This document shows positions 50,487 to 58,548 of a stretch of DNA of 64,000 nucleotides, piece by piece. The translations under genes were made by a program, and so were the position numbers. Below the pieces are notes generated by a model that was not told the DNA's origin, searched no databases, and saw only the letters and a program-made list of their open reading frames with translations. Numbering within the stretch: the stretch's first letter is position 1; each line of letters starts with the position of its first letter. This DNA comes from Planctomycetota bacterium. Lineage in GTDB: Bacteria; Planctomycetota; B15-G4. Location of the stretch: the NCBI GenBank assembly GCA_021604805.1, contig BQJR01000003.1, positions 972,574-1,036,573 on the forward strand. The letters run 5' to 3'.

Positions 50487-52211
50487 ATGAGTGGCGACCA
50501 CATCCACCCCGAGCCGACGAGCTTCCTGAAGAAGCACGTCTTCTCGGTCGACCACAAGGTCATCGCGAAGCAGTTCCTCTGGTTCGGCCTCTTCTGGCTG
50601 CTCATCGGCGGCATGATGGCCATGATGATCCGCTGGCAGCTGGCCAACCCGGGCGCGCCCTTCCCGGTGCTCGGACAGCTGTTCTTCCCGTCCACGGGCG
50701 GCGTGATCGACCCGGCGGCGTACAACACGCTGTTCACGATGCACGGCACGATCATGATCTTCCTCGGGCTCACGCCCGTGTTGATCGGCGCCTTCGGTAA
50801 CTGGTGCATCCCGCTGATGATCGGCGCACGGGATATGATCTTCCCGCTGCTCAACATGCTGTCCTTCTGGACGGTCATGCTCGGCGGCGCGATCGGTTTC
50901 TACTCGCTGCTCGTGCCGCTCGGCGCGAGTGAGGCCGGCTGGACCGGCTACCCCACGCTGTCCACCACCGTGGGCACGCAGGGTTCGGGTGAGACGCTCT
51001 GGGCCATCGCCGTGTTCTTCATCGGCGCCAGCTCGATCATGGGCGGCATCAACTACCTCACCACGATCATCCGGCTGCGCGCACCCGGCATGAAGTGGAG
51101 CGACCTGCCGCTCACGATCTGGGGCATCTTCTTCACCGCCATCCTGAACGTGCTGTTCCTGCCGGTGATCGGCTCGGCCATGATCCTGCTCGTGCTCGAC
51201 CGCATGTTCGGCACGAACTTCTACGTGCCCGCGTCGATCATGAGCGGCGCCACGGGCGGCGACCCGATCCTGTACCAGCACCTGTTCTGGATCTTCGGTC
51301 ACCCCGAGGTGTACATCCTGATCCTGCCCGCGTGGGGCATCGTGAGCGACCTGCTCAGCTTCTTCGCGCGCAAGCCGGCCTTCGCCTACCGCGTGACCGT
51401 GGGCGCCATGGGTGCGGTGACGGTGCTGTCGGCGGTCGTGTACGGCCACCACATGTTCACCACCGGCCTGTCGGCGATGCTCGGTGAGAGCTTCATGCTG
51501 CTCACCATGATCATCTCGGTGCCCGGCGAGATCCTGTTCCTGAACTGGCTGCACACGATCTGGAAGGGCAGCCTGCGCATGCACCCGCCGATGCTGTTCA
51601 GCCTCGGACTGATCTTCGTGTTCGGGCTCGGCGGACTCACCGGCATCTACCTGGCCACGATCAGCACGGACATCTACCTGCACGACACGTACTTCGTGGT
51701 CGGGCACTTCCATCTCACGATGGCGGCCTCTGCGCTCTTCGGCGCCTTCGCCGGCGTGTACTTCTGGTTCCCGAAGATGTTCGGTCGGATGATGAACCCG
51801 CTGCTCGGCAAGATTCACTTCTGGGCGTCGATCGTCCCGATCACCATGGTCTTCTGCACCATGTTCGTGAGTGGCTACGCCGGCATGCCGCGCCGTTACT
51901 ACGACCACACTTCGGCCGAGTACCTGCGCGACATCCAGTGGCTCAACGAGTTCACCACGCTGTGGGCCTTCCTGCTGGGCGCGGGTCAAATCGTGTTCGC
52001 ATGGAACTTCATCCGCAGCCGCTGGTGGGGTGAGAAGGCCACGTCGAACCCGTGGGAAGTGGGCACGCTCGACTGGCAGATGCCCACGCCGGTGCCGCAC
52101 TACAACTTCAAGGAGATCCCCACGGTTCACACGGGCCCGCACGAGTTCAGCAACCCGCGCCTCGGCCCCGACCGCGACTGGATCTCGCAGACCGAAGAGA
52201 TGCCGGCCTGA
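50487..52211 (+). CDS. coxA: Cytochrome c oxidase subunit I
   Basis: A 574-residue protein with about 12 membrane helices. Ligands: haem a His about residue 86 (TMHGTIMIFLG) and about 409; haem a3 His about 407 (YFVVGHFHLTM); Cu-B His about 272 in WIFGHPEVYILILPAWG with the cross-linked Tyr about 276; and His about 321-322 (VYGHHMFTTGL). Glu about 274 in HPEVY and the GNW...RDMIFPLLNML segment for the D-type proton path indicate an A-family enzyme. It reduces O2 to water and pumps protons. Six bases separate it from coxB. A strong hairpin follows 12 bases after the stop. Confidence 0.95.
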   Translation: MSGDHIHPEPTSFLKKHVFSVDHKVIAKQFLWFGLFWLLIGGMMAMMIRWQLANPGAPFPVLGQLFFPSTGGVIDPAAYNTLFTMHGTIMIFLGLTPVLIGAFGNWCIPLMIGARDMIFPLLNMLSFWTVMLGGAIGFYSLLVPLGASEAGWTGYPTLSTTVGTQGSGETLWAIAVFFIGASSIMGGINYLTTIIRLRAPGMKWSDLPLTIWGIFFTAILNVLFLPVIGSAMILLVLDRMFGTNFYVPASIMSGATGGDPILYQHLFWIFGHPEVYILILPAWGIVSDLLSFFARKPAFAYRVTVGAMGAVTVLSAVVYGHHMFTTGLSAMLGESFMLLTMIISVPGEILFLNWLHTIWKGSLRMHPPMLFSLGLIFVFGLGGLTGIYLATISTDIYLHDTYFVVGHFHLTMAASALFGAFAGVYFWFPKMFGRMMNPLLGKIHFWASIVPITMVFCTMFVSGYAGMPRRYYDHTSAEYLRDIQWLNEFTTLWAFLLGAGQIVFAWNFIRSRWWGEKATSNPWEVGTLDWQMPTPVPHYNFKEIPTVHTGPHEFSNPRLGPDRDWISQTEEMPA

Positions 52212-52222
52212 TCGCGCAACGC

Positions 52223-52255
52223 GCGCGCGCTCGGTGACTGTCACCGGGCGCGCGC
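52223..52255 (+). promoter_or_regulatory. 16-bp intercistronic hairpin after coxA
   Basis: GCGCGCGCTCGGTGAC (52223-52238) pairs with GTCACCGGGCGCGCGC (52240-52255), with one G.U wobble and almost no loop, so the top base pairs must open. It lies between coxA and the first subunit III-like gene. No T-run follows, so it may set the level of downstream genes or protect the coxBA message. Confidence 0.6.
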
Positions 52256-52336
52256 CGCGCACGAACATCGCGGCGCCCCGCCGCACGACTCCCCCCGCAC
52301 CACGCCTGACCAACGCACAACGCCCGACTCGACCCC

Positions 52337-52942
52337 ATGACCACGCACGCACTCGACATGAACGCCGCGCCGACCCCGGCCCGCGAAGATGCGCATCAGC
52401 GCGTCAACCGCACGCTGGGCATGGTGTTCTTCGTGGGTTCGTGGTCGATGGCCTTCGGCACGCTCTTCCTCACCATGCTGGTGCTGCGCGACAAGATCGG
52501 CTTCTGGCCGCCGCGCGGGATCGAGCTGCCGTCCACGTCGATGGCCACGGTGGCCACGGGCGTGTTGCTCCTGAGCAGCGTGCTGCTGCACCTCTCAGTG
52601 GCGCGCGGCCGCCGCGGACGCCCCGGCTTCCTGGGCCTCTGGCTGGCCGGCCTCGCAGTGGGCACCGCCTTCGCCGCGCTGCAAGCCTGGCTCTGGTACG
52701 ACCTGACCGCCCGCGGGCGCTCGGCCGACTCGGGCCTCTACGAATCTCTGTTCTACGGACTCACCTGGGTGCACGCCGCCCACGTGGCCTGCGGCCTCGC
52801 CGCGCTGATCTGGATGGCCGTGGGCATCGCCCGCGGTCGCTACGGACCGCACCTCATCTCCACCGTGCAGAACGCCGCGATCTTCTGGCACTTTGTCGAC
52901 GTGGTCTGGGTGGTCCTGTTCTTCGCTTTCTTCGTCTTCTAG
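52337..52942 (+). CDS. Cytochrome c oxidase subunit III-like protein, first copy
   Basis: A 201-residue protein with about five membrane helices: LGMVFFVGSWSMAFGTLFLT, SMATVATGVLLLSSVLLHLS, LGLWLAGLAVGTAFAALQAW, VHAAHVACGLAALIWMAVGI and AAIFWHFVDVVWVVLFFAFF. The ending WHFVDVVWVVLF and the G-L-T-W-V-H-A-A-H segment are the subunit III hallmarks. Subunit III stabilises subunit I and proton uptake. A second, different subunit III gene follows ten bases on. It may instead be a heme-copper oxidase subunit III relative specialised for assembly. Confidence 0.85.
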   Translation: MTTHALDMNAAPTPAREDAHQRVNRTLGMVFFVGSWSMAFGTLFLTMLVLRDKIGFWPPRGIELPSTSMATVATGVLLLSSVLLHLSVARGRRGRPGFLGLWLAGLAVGTAFAALQAWLWYDLTARGRSADSGLYESLFYGLTWVHAAHVACGLAALIWMAVGIARGRYGPHLISTVQNAAIFWHFVDVVWVVLFFAFFVF

Positions 52943-52952
52943 GAACTCGCTC

Positions 52953-53615
52953 ATGAGCACGGCTCACGCTGCTGCCGCCGACGCGCACGACGAACACGAC
53001 ACCGGGGTGCCCGAGGACGAGCACTTCGGCAAGGCCACCGGCGGCAAGATCGCCATGTGGATGTTCATCGCCCAGGACGGCATGTCCTTCGGCGGTCTGC
53101 TCCTGGCCTACGGCATCCTGCGCATCTTCTCGCCCGACTGGCCGCAGCCCGACCGCATCTTGGGCATCGGGCTCACCGCCTTCGCGACCTTCGTGCTGAT
53201 CTGCTCGTCGCTCTCGATGGTGATGGCTGTCGAAGCCGCCAAGGAGCGCAACCAGAGCGGACTCATGAAGTGGCTCTGGGTCACGATCGCCGGCGGCGCG
53301 ACCTTCCTCGGCATCCAGTACTACGAGTACAGCCACCTGTTGCATCAGGGCATCGGCCTCGCCGAGACGACCTACACGCTCGACGGCGAAGTCGTGAACA
53401 ACCTGTTCGGCACGACCTTCTACGCGGTCACGGGCTTCCACGGCCTGCACGTGTTGTCGGGCGTGATCTACCTGTTGTGCATCGCGAAGAAGGCGGGCAC
53501 GGGCGCGTACACCAAGGGCGGCATCAGCTACAGCCCGGTGGAACTCGTGGGCCTGTTCTGGCACTTCGTCGACCTGGTCTGGATCCTGGTCTTCACCTTC
53601 ATCTACCTGCTCTGA
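52953..53615 (+). CDS. coxC: Cytochrome c oxidase subunit III, second copy
   Basis: A 220-residue protein from ATG 52953 with AGGAA upstream. The His/Asp-rich N-terminus (HAAAADAHDEHDTGVPEDEH) is followed by five helices; hallmarks are FYAVTGFHGLHVLSGVIYLL and the C-terminal VGLFWHFVDLVWILVFTFIY. It is closer to canonical subunit III than the preceding gene. Together with the first copy it may give a dimeric or alternative subunit III. Part of the coxB-coxA-III-III-IV operon. Confidence 0.88.
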   Translation: MSTAHAAAADAHDEHDTGVPEDEHFGKATGGKIAMWMFIAQDGMSFGGLLLAYGILRIFSPDWPQPDRILGIGLTAFATFVLICSSLSMVMAVEAAKERNQSGLMKWLWVTIAGGATFLGIQYYEYSHLLHQGIGLAETTYTLDGEVVNNLFGTTFYAVTGFHGLHVLSGVIYLLCIAKKAGTGAYTKGGISYSPVELVGLFWHFVDLVWILVFTFIYLL

Positions 53616-53629
53616 TCGGAACGCGACTC

Positions 53630-53965
53630 ATGGCTCACGACCCCAGCCTCGGCGCCCACGACAAGCAACCGCAGTCGATGCGCGCGACCCTTGTCACCGT
53701 CTTCCTGATCCTCGGCTTCCTCACCATCGTGGAGGTCTTCGTGCCGCAGGTCTACGAGGGCGAATACAACAGCACGATGAAGATGCTGCTGCTCGTCATC
53801 CTGGCTGTCGCCAAGGCGTTGATGGTGGCCTACTACTTCATGCACCTGAAGTGGGAGAAGCCGTGGCTCAAGTACATCGCGCTGATGCCTGTGTACATGG
53901 GCGTCGCCGCGGTCTTGCTGATGCTCGAGTCGCTGTACCGCGGCCCCGCGAACATCGTGAGCTGA
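53630..53965 (+). CDS. Cytochrome c oxidase subunit IV-type small membrane protein
   Basis: A 111-residue protein from ATG 53630. Three membrane helices: LVTVFLILGFLTIVEVFVPQ, MLLLVILAVAKALMVAYYFM and ALMPVYMGVAAVLLMLESLY. The AKALMVAYYFMHLKWEK block is the typical signature of the prokaryotic COX IV (caa3 subunit IV) family. It assists oxidase assembly or stability. Position directly after subunit III is standard for this operon type. Confidence 0.88.
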   Translation: MAHDPSLGAHDKQPQSMRATLVTVFLILGFLTIVEVFVPQVYEGEYNSTMKMLLLVILAVAKALMVAYYFMHLKWEKPWLKYIALMPVYMGVAAVLLMLESLYRGPANIVS

Positions 53966-53969
53966 CGCG

Positions 53970-54230
53970 ATGCCGCGCGCACTGAGAACTCCGCTGTGGG
54001 CGCTCGCCGCGCTGCTGGCCTTCTCGCCGGTGGCGTCGGCCTGCCCGTACTGCGCGCTGAGCCAGGGCACCGACACGCTCATCTTCATCCTGTTCTTCCT
54101 GGTGATCCCCTACCTCGTGGTCACGGGCGTGTGGATCTGGATGAAGCGCGTGTTGGCGGCTGAGCGACGGGAGCTGGCCGAGCAGGAACAGGCGCTCGAG
54201 TCGAGCGAGCCCGCGCCGCGCGCGCGATGA
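53970..54230 (+). CDS. Small membrane protein with CPYC motif
   Basis: An 86-residue protein from ATG 53970, four bases after the subunit IV gene. A signal-like helix (PLWALAALLAFSPVASACPY) leads into CPYC, then a second helix (LIFILFFLVIPYLVVTGVWI) and a charged tail. After signal cleavage or membrane insertion the CPYC pair would sit just outside the membrane, a location fitting copper or disulfide chemistry in oxidase assembly. The stop overlaps the next ATG (ATGA). Family not recognised. Confidence 0.65.
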   Translation: MPRALRTPLWALAALLAFSPVASACPYCALSQGTDTLIFILFFLVIPYLVVTGVWIWMKRVLAAERRELAEQEQALESSEPAPRAR

Positions 54231-54838
54231 GCACCCCCGCCCCGCGCCGCGCCCCACTGCCGATCGTGGCGCGGCCGTGGTTCTGGCTGCTCTTCGTCGG
54301 GGTGTTGTTCAGCTTCCCGCTGATCAAGGGTCTCGGCGCGCGCTTGCCCGACCCGCCGCCCGGCATCGACAGCGCGCCGCTCGAATTCGAGTTGCCCGAC
54401 GACAGCGGCAAGCTCGTGCGTCGCGCCGATCTCGGCGGCCACCTGCTGGTGATCACGGAACTCGCGTACCTCAACGCTGCGCTGCACGACGAGCCGCTCG
54501 AGCGCCTGCGTCACCTGCGCAAGCGTCTGCGCGGGCTCGGCTCCGCCGTGGTCTTCGTGGTCATGACGCACGGCGCCACGGCCGAGCAACTCACCGGCTT
54601 CGTGAACATCAACACCGCGCGCAAGCCGCAGAACGTGTGGTTGGTCGACGAAGACGGCGCCGTGTTCAGCGCGCTCGTGCGCCAGGCCGGCGCGCCGTCG
54701 GCCCAGATGCTGCTGCTCGACACGCACGGCCGGCTGCGCGCCATCTACGGCGACGACCCCGCCGAACTCGACGTGCTCGTGGGAACCGCCGGCGTGCTCG
54801 CCAACTGGCGCGGCGCGGATCCGCCGCCGGAGGGCTGA
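54227..54838 (+). CDS. SCO/thioredoxin-fold-like protein lacking all cysteines
   Basis: A 203-residue protein from ATG 54227 (ATGA overlap). One membrane helix lies at about residues 18-35 (PWFWLLFVGVLFSFPLIKGL), followed by a thioredoxin-like domain: PLEFELPDDSGKLVRRADLG, GHLLVITELAYLNAALHDEP, VVFVVMTHGATAEQLTGFVN, NVWLVDEDGAVFSALVRQAG, QMLLLDTHGRLRAIYGD. Order and place in the oxidase operon fit SCO1/SenC copper chaperones, but the CxxxC copper site is absent where ITELAYLNAA stands, and the protein contains no Cys at all. It may be a structural or regulatory relative. Confidence 0.65.
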   Translation: MSTPAPRRAPLPIVARPWFWLLFVGVLFSFPLIKGLGARLPDPPPGIDSAPLEFELPDDSGKLVRRADLGGHLLVITELAYLNAALHDEPLERLRHLRKRLRGLGSAVVFVVMTHGATAEQLTGFVNINTARKPQNVWLVDEDGAVFSALVRQAGAPSAQMLLLDTHGRLRAIYGDDPAELDVLVGTAGVLANWRGADPPPEG

Positions 54839-54928
54839 GGCGCTGCTGGCTCGAGGTCGCGAGCACGCCTCCCGCGCTCGCTCAGCAACTCGAGCTCAGT
54901 ACTCACCGCACACTGCGTCGCCCCGCGC

Positions 54929-55957
54929 TCAGCTCTTGACGCCGCCCGCCACCGGCACGATGCCGCGCAACAAGAAGCCGAGCAGGTCGGCGCCCGTGAC
55001 CACGCGACGGTGCTTGTCGGTCCAGACCAGGATCAGGTCTTCGTCGATCACGTCGTCCTCGGCGTTCTGCTGACGCACCTTCAACTTGTTGAGGATGCGG
55101 CCGATGGTCGTGGTCGAGTTGCGCACCACGATCGGGCGGTGACAGGCGCGATAGGGATGAAAGTTCTGCGGGTCGAGGAACAGGCTGCGCAGGAACTCGT
55201 CGGCGTCGAGCACGAGCAGCGGCTCTTCGTCTTCGTTGCACAGGATCACCCATTTGTGACCCGACTGCGCGACCTGTTGCACAAAGGGATCCTCGGGCGA
55301 CGGGTCGCACTCGGGCAACACCGGCAGGTCGACGTTCGCCGGCAACACGATCACGGAATCCGGGTCGACGGGTTCGCCTTCGCGGCTCACGGGCAGGTCG
55401 TCGAGCGCGAGGAAGTTGAGCGCGCCGCGACCTTCGTGCACTTCGAGGTCGGCTTCGTCGGCCTCCATGTGTTTCGCGATCACGCGCCGCAGGTCGTGCT
55501 CGCGCAAGTACGTGATGCCTTCTTTACCGAGCCAGCGGTCGAGCAACCACGCCGAGGGTTTCGCCACCGGCCACAAGAGCGCGCGGTAGACCTTCAACAC
55601 GGGCGCGAGCGCGGCGCCCATCTTCAGCGCGTTCCGCGAGAACCACGCCTGCGGGATGATCTCACCGAAGAAGGTGATGCCGATGGTGCTGAACATGAAG
55701 CCGTAGAGGCCCGTGAGCACCGAGTCGGTGAGCAAGGTGAGCAGACAGTTCGCGGCCACGTTCCCCCACAGGATCGTGGTCAGCAACCAGTTCGAGTCGC
55801 GACGCAGCGCGATCACCTTCATCGCCGCTTGGTTGCCGCCCTCGGCCTCGACCTCGAGCTGCAAGCGACTCGGACCGAAGAGCGCGAGGTTCAAACCGGA
55901 GAACACCGCGGAGTGCAGCAGACACGCGGCCACGCCGAGCCAGGTCAGGACGACCAC
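54929..55957 (-). CDS. CNNM/DUF21-type transmembrane protein with CBS-like region
   Basis: A 342-residue protein. The N-terminal CNNM (DUF21) part has about four helices: VVLTWLGVAACLLHSAVFSG, LNLALFGPSRLQLEVEAEGG (the conserved small-helix loop), DSNWLLTTILWGNVAANCLL and STIGITFFGEIIPQAWFSRN, where the GEIIPQ block is the family hallmark. A CBS-pair-like C-terminal domain follows (VQQVAQSGHKWVILCNEDEE, PIVVRNSTTTIGRILNKL). Family members (CorB/CNNM) are linked to Mg2+ and Co2+ transport or efflux. It stands alone on the minus strand, convergent with the oxidase operon. Confidence 0.8.
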   Translation of the reverse strand: MVVLTWLGVAACLLHSAVFSGLNLALFGPSRLQLEVEAEGGNQAAMKVIALRRDSNWLLTTILWGNVAANCLLTLLTDSVLTGLYGFMFSTIGITFFGEIIPQAWFSRNALKMGAALAPVLKVYRALLWPVAKPSAWLLDRWLGKEGITYLREHDLRRVIAKHMEADEADLEVHEGRGALNFLALDDLPVSREGEPVDPDSVIVLPANVDLPVLPECDPSPEDPFVQQVAQSGHKWVILCNEDEEPLLVLDADEFLRSLFLDPQNFHPYRACHRPIVVRNSTTTIGRILNKLKVRQQNAEDDVIDEDLILVWTDKHRRVVTGADLLGFLLRGIVPVAGGVKS

Positions 55958-56086
55958 GGGGAGATCCTCCGGAGCGCGGGCGGGCGAGCGCCTGCCTCGC
56001 GACGAGACCGCCTCGTCGCTGGCGGGGCACGGCCGCGAGCGGGGTCACGATAGCGAAGGCGCGACCCCAGGCGCGGGCCGATCCCG

Positions 56087-57220
56087 TCACGTCTTCGCGC
56101 TCGCCCCGCACTGCCCACAGAAGCGCGCGTCGGCACCCAGCGCCGAACCACACCCGGTGCAGTAAGCCGACGCCTGCGGTTCCGCTTCAGGCGGCGGCGC
56201 CAGCGACACGCCGCACTGCCCGCAGAACTTGCCCGGCGCGACGCTCGCACCACAGCCGCCGCAGATCACGCCAGCCGCTGCGGGCGCAAGCACGTCGCCG
56301 CCGCGGTTGTCTTTCACGAGCAGCTGCGCGAGACCGAGGCCGACGCCGAGCCCGGCGCCGCCGAGCATGCCGGCCGAGGCCGCGCCGCCGTCGCCGCCAC
56401 CTGCACCGCCACCGCCCTTGGCCATGCCTTCGCCTGCGCCCATCATCGCCTTGCCCGCGGCGAAGTCTTTGTAAGCGCCGACTCCGCCGACCGTGCGCAA
56501 GTACGCCGCATCGGTGTAGAGCTTCTTGAGGTTGTCGCCGTCCTCTTCATCGATCGCGATGACGAAGTTGCCGAGCCGCGCGATGCGCAAGCCGTAGCTG
56601 CCCACGTGGTTGCCGAGTTCGCCGAGCACGAACTGCTCGATCTCCACGGTGTAGGCGCCCGAGGTCACGTCGAGCAGCGGCCACTTGTTCTTCACGCACA
56701 ACTCGCCGATGCGATCGCGGATCACTTTGAGCACTTGTTCCTTGAGCCAGCTGCGCACGTGATGCGATTCGGCGCGGCCCATGCCCACCAAGCCGGTGAC
56801 GAGCGACTCGGGTTCCGACACGCGGAAGGAGAACTCGCCGTGCACCATGGTTTCCACCGGGATGCCGCTCTTGGGATCTTCCACGTGGCCCACGCGGCCG
56901 CCGAACTTCACGCCCGTGTGTTCGCGCGTGCTCACGAAGAACACTTCCGCGACGAACACGTTGCCGCCGGTGAAGCTGTCGACCAGGTTCGAGAGGAACG
57001 GAAGGTTCGACGTGCTCAGCGTGTGGCGCCCGGGCTGCATCGTGGCCACGACCTTGCCGTCGCGGAAGAACACGGCGACTTCGTCGGCCTCCACCGTGAG
57101 CTGACTGCCCATCGGGATCGTGGGGTCGGGGTGCTTCCACACCACGTGCGACTTGGCGTCGTCTGGCCGGGCGACCATCATCTCGCCCACGCCGCGCTTG
57201 AACCAATCGAAGAGACCCAT
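56087..57220 (-). CDS. SPFH protein with C-terminal zinc ribbons (virion-core-protein-like family)
   Basis: A 377-residue protein from ATG 57220 with GGGAG just upstream. The N-terminus MGLFDWFKRGVGEMMVARPD followed by WKHPDPTIPMGSQLTVEADE and VAVFFRDGKVVATMQPGRHT is the pattern of the SPFH domain in proteins often labelled 'virion core protein'. A Gly-rich hinge (AKGGGGAGGGDGGAASAGML) leads to two zinc-ribbon units: CGGCGASVAPGKFCGQCG and CTGCGSALGADARFCGQCG. The longer open frame to 57415 lacks this conserved start. Function unknown; it is usually found beside zinc-ribbon proteins, as here. Cytosolic or membrane-peripheral. Confidence 0.82.
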   Translation of the reverse strand: MGLFDWFKRGVGEMMVARPDDAKSHVVWKHPDPTIPMGSQLTVEADEVAVFFRDGKVVATMQPGRHTLSTSNLPFLSNLVDSFTGGNVFVAEVFFVSTREHTGVKFGGRVGHVEDPKSGIPVETMVHGEFSFRVSEPESLVTGLVGMGRAESHHVRSWLKEQVLKVIRDRIGELCVKNKWPLLDVTSGAYTVEIEQFVLGELGNHVGSYGLRIARLGNFVIAIDEEDGDNLKKLYTDAAYLRTVGGVGAYKDFAAGKAMMGAGEGMAKGGGGAGGGDGGAASAGMLGGAGLGVGLGLAQLLVKDNRGGDVLAPAAAGVICGGCGASVAPGKFCGQCGVSLAPPPEAEPQASAYCTGCGSALGADARFCGQCGASAKT

Positions 57221-57289
57221 GGCGACTCCCGTGTCGTGTCGGAGCGCGACGAGCTCGGCCGACACTGGCACGTCCGTCACGCGGCTGAC

Positions 57290-57295
57290 AGGATA
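57290..57295 (-). promoter_or_regulatory. Candidate -10 element TATCCT for the SPFH/zinc-ribbon gene
   Basis: CTTATCCTG lies 69 bases before ATG 57220, in the divergent gap to the zinc-ribbon gene on the other strand. Confidence 0.3.
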
Positions 57296-57329
57296 AGCGC
57301 TCGCGCGCCAAGTCACGAGACGAGACACA

Positions 57330-58439
57330 GTGAGCACCGACGATCCGCGCCTGGCCCCCGCCGACGCCGACGGCGACTCCACGCGCTTCCGCTGCGACAA
57401 CTGCGGCGCCGCCATGCGCTGGGATCCCGAGCCCGATGCGCTGGCCTGTCAGCACTGCGAGCACACGCGTCTCGTTCCGCGGGCCGACGACCTGATCGAG
57501 GAACGCCCGCTCTCCGAAGCTGGCGACGCAGCTCGCGGTCTCGACCTCGAGCTGCGCGTGAGCGCCTGCGACGGCTGCGGCGCGCGCGTGAGCTTCGACC
57601 AGAGCGCCACGAGCACCAGCTGCGTGTACTGCGGCAGCGCTTCGGTGCTCGAACACGCCGCCAACCGCAACGCGCTGCGCCCGGAGTCGGTGATCCCGCT
57701 CGACGTCGCGCGCGCCACGGTGGAAGCCGAGTTCACGCGCTGGCTCGGCAAGCTCTGGTTCCGTCCGAACGCCTTGCGCAAGGCGCGCTCGCAGAACGTG
57801 GCCGGCGTGTACGTGCCCTTCTTCACCTTCGACACACGCGCACACAGCGAATGGAGCGCCGACGCCGGGTACTACTACTATGTGCCCGTCACGCGAACGC
57901 GCACGGTGAACGGCAAGCGCGTCACGACCACGAGCATGGAACGTCGCACGCGTTGGGAACCGGCATGGGGCGATCGCGAAGACCTCTTCGACGACTTCCT
58001 GATGCCCGCGAGCGGTGGCCTGTCGAACAAGCTGCTCGAAGAACTCGGCGACTTCGACATGCGCGCGCTCGTGCCCTACCGCGCCGAGTACCTCGCCGGT
58101 TGGCGCGCCGAAGAGTACGCGCTCGACTTGGCCGACGCCTGGAGCGCGACCCAGCTCCGACTCGCCGAGATCCAGCGCGAACGTTGCTCGGGCGATGTCC
58201 CCGGCGACACCCAACGCGCGCTGCGCGTGCACAACAGCTTCAGCGAACCGCACTGGAAACACGTGCTGCTGCCGGTGTGGAGCCTCAACTACCGCCACGG
58301 TGAGAAGCACTACCGCGTGCTCGTGCACGGACAGAGCGGTCACGTGGTCGGCGAGGCACCGTACAGCTGGGTGAAGATCGCGCTGGCCGTGCTGCTCGGT
58401 GGCGGCGCCGTGCTCCTCGGCGTGCTCGCCATGCAGTAG
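57330..58439 (+). CDS. Zinc-ribbon protein with C-terminal membrane helix, partner of the SPFH gene
   Basis: A 369-residue protein from GTG 57330. Two zinc ribbons lie near the N-terminus: FRCDNCGAAMRWDPEPDALACQHC (written here as its Cys pairs CDNC and CQHC) and CDGC...CVYC. A middle domain has VAGVYVPFFTFDTRAHSEWS, GYYYYVPVTRTRTVNGKRVT and LLPVWSLNYRHGEKHYRVLV, and a final helix (VKIALAVLLGGGAVLLGVLA). Such proteins are sometimes mislabelled as PriA helicase because of the ribbons, but no helicase motifs exist. It is divergent from, and probably works with, the SPFH/zinc-ribbon protein. Function unknown. Confidence 0.78.
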   Translation: MSTDDPRLAPADADGDSTRFRCDNCGAAMRWDPEPDALACQHCEHTRLVPRADDLIEERPLSEAGDAARGLDLELRVSACDGCGARVSFDQSATSTSCVYCGSASVLEHAANRNALRPESVIPLDVARATVEAEFTRWLGKLWFRPNALRKARSQNVAGVYVPFFTFDTRAHSEWSADAGYYYYVPVTRTRTVNGKRVTTTSMERRTRWEPAWGDREDLFDDFLMPASGGLSNKLLEELGDFDMRALVPYRAEYLAGWRAEEYALDLADAWSATQLRLAEIQRERCSGDVPGDTQRALRVHNSFSEPHWKHVLLPVWSLNYRHGEKHYRVLVHGQSGHVVGEAPYSWVKIALAVLLGGGAVLLGVLAMQ

Positions 58440-58548
58440 TCGACTCCAGAAATCAGGGGTAAGCTTCGGGGTCGGTGCCACGGGCAGGGCACCACGCCGC
58501 GTCACCGCGATGCGGCACTCGAGTCGCGTGCGTGAGGAGCGTCGCTGC

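Noticed and set aside
50409..52352. 647-residue open frame antisense to coxA
   Set aside because: It exists only because the high G+C third positions of coxA suppress stop codons on the other strand. The product is a low-complexity His/Arg/Glu-rich chain with no domain, and coxA is certain.
57330..58439. PriA/primosomal helicase annotation for the zinc-ribbon protein
   Set aside because: Only the Cys pairs resemble it. No Walker motifs or helicase boxes, and a C-terminal membrane helix is present.
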